From assembly GCA_023846275.1 (NCBI GenBank), contig CM043870.1, forward strand, positions 11,665,527 through 11,729,526: a stretch of 64,000 nucleotides of DNA, given 5' to 3'. This DNA comes from Vanilla planifolia. Its lineage: Eukaryota; Streptophyta; Magnoliopsida; Asparagales; Orchidaceae. Position numbers and translations under genes: made by a program. Below the pieces are notes generated by a model that saw only the letters and a program-made list of their open reading frames with translations, was not told where the DNA came from and did no database searches. Positions 60,555-64,000 of this stretch are shown piece after piece. Within the stretch, counting starts at the first letter, position 1; each line of letters starts with the position of its first letter.

Positions 60555-60850
60555 TAAGGCTCATGAATGAAAATGAATCTGCCAATGCCACGTTGACTAG
60601 CCAGTTTGACCTGTCAACAGAGCAGTTTGCATGACCCGTGAACGCACATATATTTGTTGATGCCATGTTGACTTGACCTGTAACATGTTGACCCATTAAC
60701 AGAACAAATTCTTGCGATTAGTGAAAGGACACGGATTCATCAACGCCTCACCAACCCATCAGCTGAATAGCTCGCACGATCCCTGAACAAACACAGATCC
60801 GTCAACATTGCGTTGACCCACCGACTTAAATTTGACCCACGACAGCGTAT
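60555..60850 (+). repeat. Four degenerate tandem units of about 70 bp, rich in GTTGACC
   Basis: Units begin near 60560, 60629, 60713 and 60775. They share a GTGAA or CTGAA...CACA(G)AT block, then a TCAAC or CCAA block and GTTGACC or TTGACC motifs. The stretch is GC-richer than its surroundings and probably belongs to the upstream part of the gypsy LTR or adjoining element. TTGAC is the core of WRKY-factor W-boxes, but function is not shown. Confidence 0.6.
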
Positions 60851-60859
60851 GTGAATCCT

Positions 60860-61803
60860 GCTAGCGCTAAATCGAAAACACAACTTTTAAGAAGCTTGTT
60901 TAGCAACAGCTTCGATCGTAGATTTTTGGAACCAGAACAACTTTTCAGACGACTATTTTGCAGCAATTTCTTTTATCGTAGATTTTTTTATTTTTATTTG
61001 TCTTTTTTGTTTAGGCCATCCATAAAAGGAAAGGCCTAAAAATAACGATTTTGGTATGAGTGAAATTTTCACTTTCTTTTACATTTTGTTGAGATTTTAG
61101 GATTGATAGTAGCAGATATTTTGATGTGCTAATTTATTGGGGTTCTGGTATTGGATGAAGGGATATGAAGCCCAAGCAATAAGACATCATGCCAGTTTAC
61201 TTTTAACTCCACAATAGCACCTTCCAACCTACACTATATAACGGTTCCCTTTCACTTCATTTCCTTTTCACTTAATTGTGTTCTTTTAACTTTGTCGTTT
61301 CCTTTTTATTTTGCTGTTTCTTTTTCATGTTGTTGTTTAAAGTTTATTTAGATTTGCTATATTTGCCTTCGGTAAATGTTATTTCTGAATCTTGCTGATC
61401 GTTGCTTTTCCTAGTCTTTATGATTTGGTTTTTTGAAGTATTTTAGACTGCCTTTATGTGCTACTTTGTTACTTCGGTTTTCCATAAGATTCAATAAGCT
61501 TTCAATGATTTTAATATGTGCCCGTATGACCTTTACTTGTTCTTTCTTTATTGAGGTTAGTTTATTTAAACCTTTTTCGAGCATCTCGTCTCTGTGTTGT
61601 TGAAGAGGTTACAGGCCTAACATATACAGTGACTCTTGTATTGTTTTTAGTTTCTTCTTAGCTAAGATTGTCTTAGGCAGGTATCTCTTGCGTGTTGTCT
61701 TTTTGAGTTTTTTGTATTTATTTTTTGTATTCTTTATCTTTTTAACGTCTGTAGGTTAATTTCTAAATTGCTTATTATAGTTTGCAATGTCCATCTGACA
61801 TCA
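60860..61803 (+). repeat. 5' LTR of the intronic gypsy element (start approximate)
   Basis: The right edge CTGACATCA lies five bases before the primer-binding site. A TATA-like CACTATATAACG at 61232-61243 followed by T/C-rich DNA fits U3-R-U5 structure. The left edge is not fixed; TGTTGAGATTTTAGG at 61087 is one candidate, and it may lie further left. Confidence 0.5.
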
Positions 61804-61808
61804 AATCT

Positions 61809-61823
61809 ATTATCAAAGCTCGG
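61809..61823 (+). other. Primer-binding site of the intronic gypsy element
   Basis: ATTATCAAAGCTCGG resembles the plant tRNA-iMet site followed by CTCGG (TTGGTATCAGAGCTCGG), with three changes. It fixes the element as plus strand, the same sense as the ABCF5 gene. Confidence 0.7.
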
Positions 61824-62249
61824 TCATGCTAATTCTTGTAACATTAAAGGCAAAACTAAAACTGAAGTAGACCTTTTTTTTTTAATTTTTGTTAGCACAT
61901 AACCTTGCAAAAAAAAGGGACAAAAGGCCAAAACAGAAGGGGGGGATTTCGTTTTTTCTAAAAGGCACAGTATATGCACACGAGATATGATAGAACTTAC
62001 AATATGGAGCACCCACACATCGACTAAGTACAAATGGCTCTCGAAGGCCTCTTAACCAGACTATAAAATCGAGAAATTAAGCTAGAAGGATATAGAGTTA
62101 AGATCGCCTGGTTAGAATAAGTTCCAAATGAGCCTAATTTATCTAAACTTGACATTATGAATCTAATCAAATAATCTTTATGATCAATGACATTTTCTTG
62201 GGATGACATTGAGAAAATGACGAAGACAAGTTCATTAAGTCCATAAGGT

Positions 62250-62768
62250 GTGATACACCTATGTTTGAAGTTATCTTAATTCTTAAAGACTACATAGAGT
62301 AGGAAGCAACCTTGGACCATTATTTTCAATGATTTAGATTTAACAAATAATGAAAGATATTATTTTCTTAAATAAAGCTGGCTAAATAAGTTTGACTATT
62401 TATAAAAACTATAGACACTTATTGTCAACAGAGATGATCACCACCCAGGAATCTGGAATAAGTTTAAGGGAATCTTAAGAGACAAATACATGCCCCTCTC
62501 TTACAAAAATCTATTACTTAATCAATGACAATGCTTAATGCAAAGAGGAAAGTTAGTTAATGAGTATATTGCTTGTTTCGATGAGTATCATTTACTTTGT
62601 CGTATCAATGAGGACCCCATAGTCACCTTTTTTAGCTTTTTAGTTGGGCTTAGAGAAAATGTGCAAATGGAGCTTTTCATGCATAATATTCACACCTTAA
62701 AAGAGGCCTATAAGATTGCTAGTGAGTTTGAGCACCTCCAAAAGCCTTATCCAGCCAAAAGAATTTAA
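62250..62768 (+). pseudogene. Gag remnant of the intronic gypsy element
   Basis: The frame at 62538-62768 reads MQRGKLVNEYIACFDEYHLL and then a FLVGLRENVQMEL segment, then HTLKEAYKIASEFE, the second half of the retrotransposon gag domain. A preceding broken stretch near 62430-62520 gives WNKFKGILRDKYMPLSY, the first half. A possible knuckle (FRCKM.GHMTVQ) follows near 62905-62940. Confidence 0.8.
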
Positions 62769-63094
62769 TTGATGCCCAAGTTATCCTCTTGATCCACCAA
62801 CCTTGAACCGTCGACTAGTTGCCCATCAACATTTTCCTCCCCAAGCCTTATCCCAATTCACCAACCCAATCAACATTTTAAATAACCATTTGAAGTAACT
62901 TGTTTTCGATGCAAAATGTGAGGTCATATGACAGTCCAATTGCCTATACAACAAATAAGTTATATCGAGGAAGAAAAGTATGAGGAATTTAATATTGTGG
63001 AAGGAGAGACCGAATAATGTGTTTTTCATTTCAACTTAGCCAACGAATACTCTAAGGAGGATGGAGAGAATATTGTCGAGGACATTAAGCTCAT

Positions 63095-63510
63095 TACAAT
63101 TGTGAGATGCAGTTTCACCAAACTTAAGGTAAGTGAATATTGGAGAAGCACCATAATTTTCTATACCCTCATCAAACTTAGAGAAAAAGTTTGTAAGATC
63201 TTCATAGATAATGACAGTAACATCAGTGCCATTTGTACTGATAGTGTAGTACACCATAAACTTACGACTATTCATCATTCAAACCCATACATTATTCTTT
63301 AATTAACAAATATCTATTCCTATCAAAAAACAATGTATTGTATCTCTTAGATGTTATCAATATTTTGAAGACATTTTATGTGATATTATTTTCATGTAGG
63401 TAGGAAATATTATCTTGCGATGACCTTGGTTGTATAATCATAATGCACTTCTCGCCGGTAAAGCAAACACCTGCACATTTACACATCAAAGTCAGAAATT
63501 CAAGCTATAC
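63095..63510 (+). pseudogene. Aspartic protease remnant of the intronic gypsy element
   Basis: The frame at 63102-63302 contains EYWRSTIIFYTLIKLREKVC, then IFIDNDSNISAI, where related elements have the active-site triad D-S-G. Here the glycine and serine are lost, so catalysis would fail even without the later stops. A WLYNHNALL-like piece and CTFTHQSQKFKLYPI near 63430-63510 are the protease end. Confidence 0.75.
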
Positions 63511-63679
63511 CCAATCACCACTTAGAGACCACATCCTACCTATTAGAAAGAAGTCAGGCACCACCTTAGATAAGATCTAAGTTTATGCCTCAAGGTGAAG
63601 TATATCAAGAATTTACTAATGGAACTATCATCTTAGTCATAGTAGTGGGGAAGATTTTCATTGAGGTATCTGATATAAC

Positions 63680-64000
63680 AATACCTCTCATAGTAGAACC
63701 CATTTAATTTAGCTTCCCTGATGTTTTCATTGAGGAAACCTAAGATTTGTCGCCCCTTTGTGACATCCAATATGCTATAGACCTCATATCAATAGCTAGT
63801 TCACTAAATTTGTCACACTATAGGATGAGCCCTATCCAATACCAAGAATTTGCTTGATAATTCAAAGAGTTATTAGACAAAAGCTTCATATGAGAAAACG
63901 TTAGCCCCTGTGTACTCTTCTATTCTAGCCCCTAAAAATGATGGTTCATGGAGAATGTGTGTCAATAATAGGTTCATTAAAAAAATAACTATGAAGTATA
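63680..64000 (+). pseudogene. Reverse transcriptase start of the intronic gypsy element
   Basis: Broken plus-strand frames give FPDVFIEET, then LSPLCDIQYAIDLISIASSL, then LSHYRMSPIQYQEFA, KELLDKSFI and a VSPCVL stretch, and lastly NDGSWRMCVNNRFIKKITMK at the window edge. The order and spacing match the N-terminal part of a gypsy RT. It continues beyond the window. Confidence 0.85.

Larger units (their letters stand above)
58908..64000 (+). other. First intron of the ABCF5-type gene (continues past the window)
   Basis: Coding homology stops exactly after LLQ, the place where plant ABCF5 genes have, as far as I recall, a phase-0 intron. The following bases are GCATGT, so the donor appears to be GC; a GT two bases further would change the phase. 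The next family segment (DPDLLLLDEPTNHLD) does not appear in the remaining 5.1 kb. The intron contains unrecognised DNA (59.0-60.5 kb), a degenerate tandem repeat and a gypsy element. Alternatively the gene is disrupted here. Confidence 0.7.
61824..64000 (+). mobile_element. Ty3/gypsy element in the ABCF5 intron (incomplete in window)
   Basis: From the primer-binding site the plus strand gives gag (62.25-62.77), a knuckle remnant, protease (63.1-63.5) and the RT start (63.68-64.0), cut by the window end. The RT piece with HYRMSP, then ENVSPC-like and APKNDGSWRMCVNNR-like stretches identifies Ty3/gypsy. Frames contain stops and shifts. If the ABCF5 gene is intact, the element is transcribed with it and spliced out. 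Confidence 0.8.

Noticed and set aside
1..64000. CRISPR arrays, bacterial operons, integrated pararetrovirus or a new defence system
   Set aside because: The window is plant nuclear DNA. Repeats present are LTRs, tandem duplications and microsatellites, and all RT-containing regions fit Ty1/copia or Ty3/gypsy order. I saw no movement protein, coat protein or regularly spaced repeats, and no tRNA or rRNA gene stood out by eye.

Overview
This window looks like plant nuclear DNA from an angiosperm. It is very AT-rich, it contains only two recognisable protein-coding loci, and almost everything else is decayed, nested LTR retrotransposon sequence. Both loci have clear plant relatives: a tail-anchored golgin of the plant golgin candidate 2 type, and a plastid-targeted ABCF5-type ABC protein. 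I cannot name the species from sequence alone.

Layout. 1-2.9 kb: AT-rich repeats with no recognisable gene. 2.9-8.6 kb: a decayed Ty1/copia element of Sirevirus type on the minus strand, with gag, protease, integrase and RT remnants, a tRNA-iMet primer-binding site and one LTR. 9.70-19.96 kb: a minus-strand, gag-only copia-type element with roughly 2-kb LTRs and a perfect 5-bp target-site duplication (ATAAG). Its 5' LTR is split by a 4-kb insertion that carries a gypsy-like LTR, a 0.6-kb-period duplication and a GC-rich piece of a host gene (core promoter, 5' UTR and about 57 codons). 22.15-24.03 kb: the golgin gene, apparently intact and intronless. 24.0-33.1 kb: intergenic repeats, including a small LTR element of about 2.6 kb.

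33.1-57.4 kb: one decayed plus-strand Ty3/gypsy chromovirus, recognisable from gag through protease, RT, RNase H and integrase to a possible chromodomain and 3' LTR. It is cut into pieces by later insertions: a long gypsy-type solo LTR itself cut by a copia LTR, an inverted copia LTR in the protease, a gypsy-type deletion derivative in the RT, and a composite insertion in the integrase that holds another copia LTR and a solo LTR with its target-site duplication. The order of these events can be read from the nesting.

58.05 kb to the window end: first coding exon of the ABCF5-type gene, ending at an apparent GC (not GT) splice donor. A very long intron follows, containing a degenerate tandem repeat and a sense-oriented gypsy element that runs off the window inside its RT. 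The remaining ABCF5 exons are not in the window.

The two host genes have no evident functional link: one is a Golgi structural protein, the other a plastid-predicted ABC-F protein. All retroelement coding regions described are broken by stops and frameshifts, and I saw none that looks active. Element edges marked approximate were placed by eye. The most unusual features are the gene fragment with promoter inside a split LTR, the gag-only element, and the ABCF5 intron with a GC donor.
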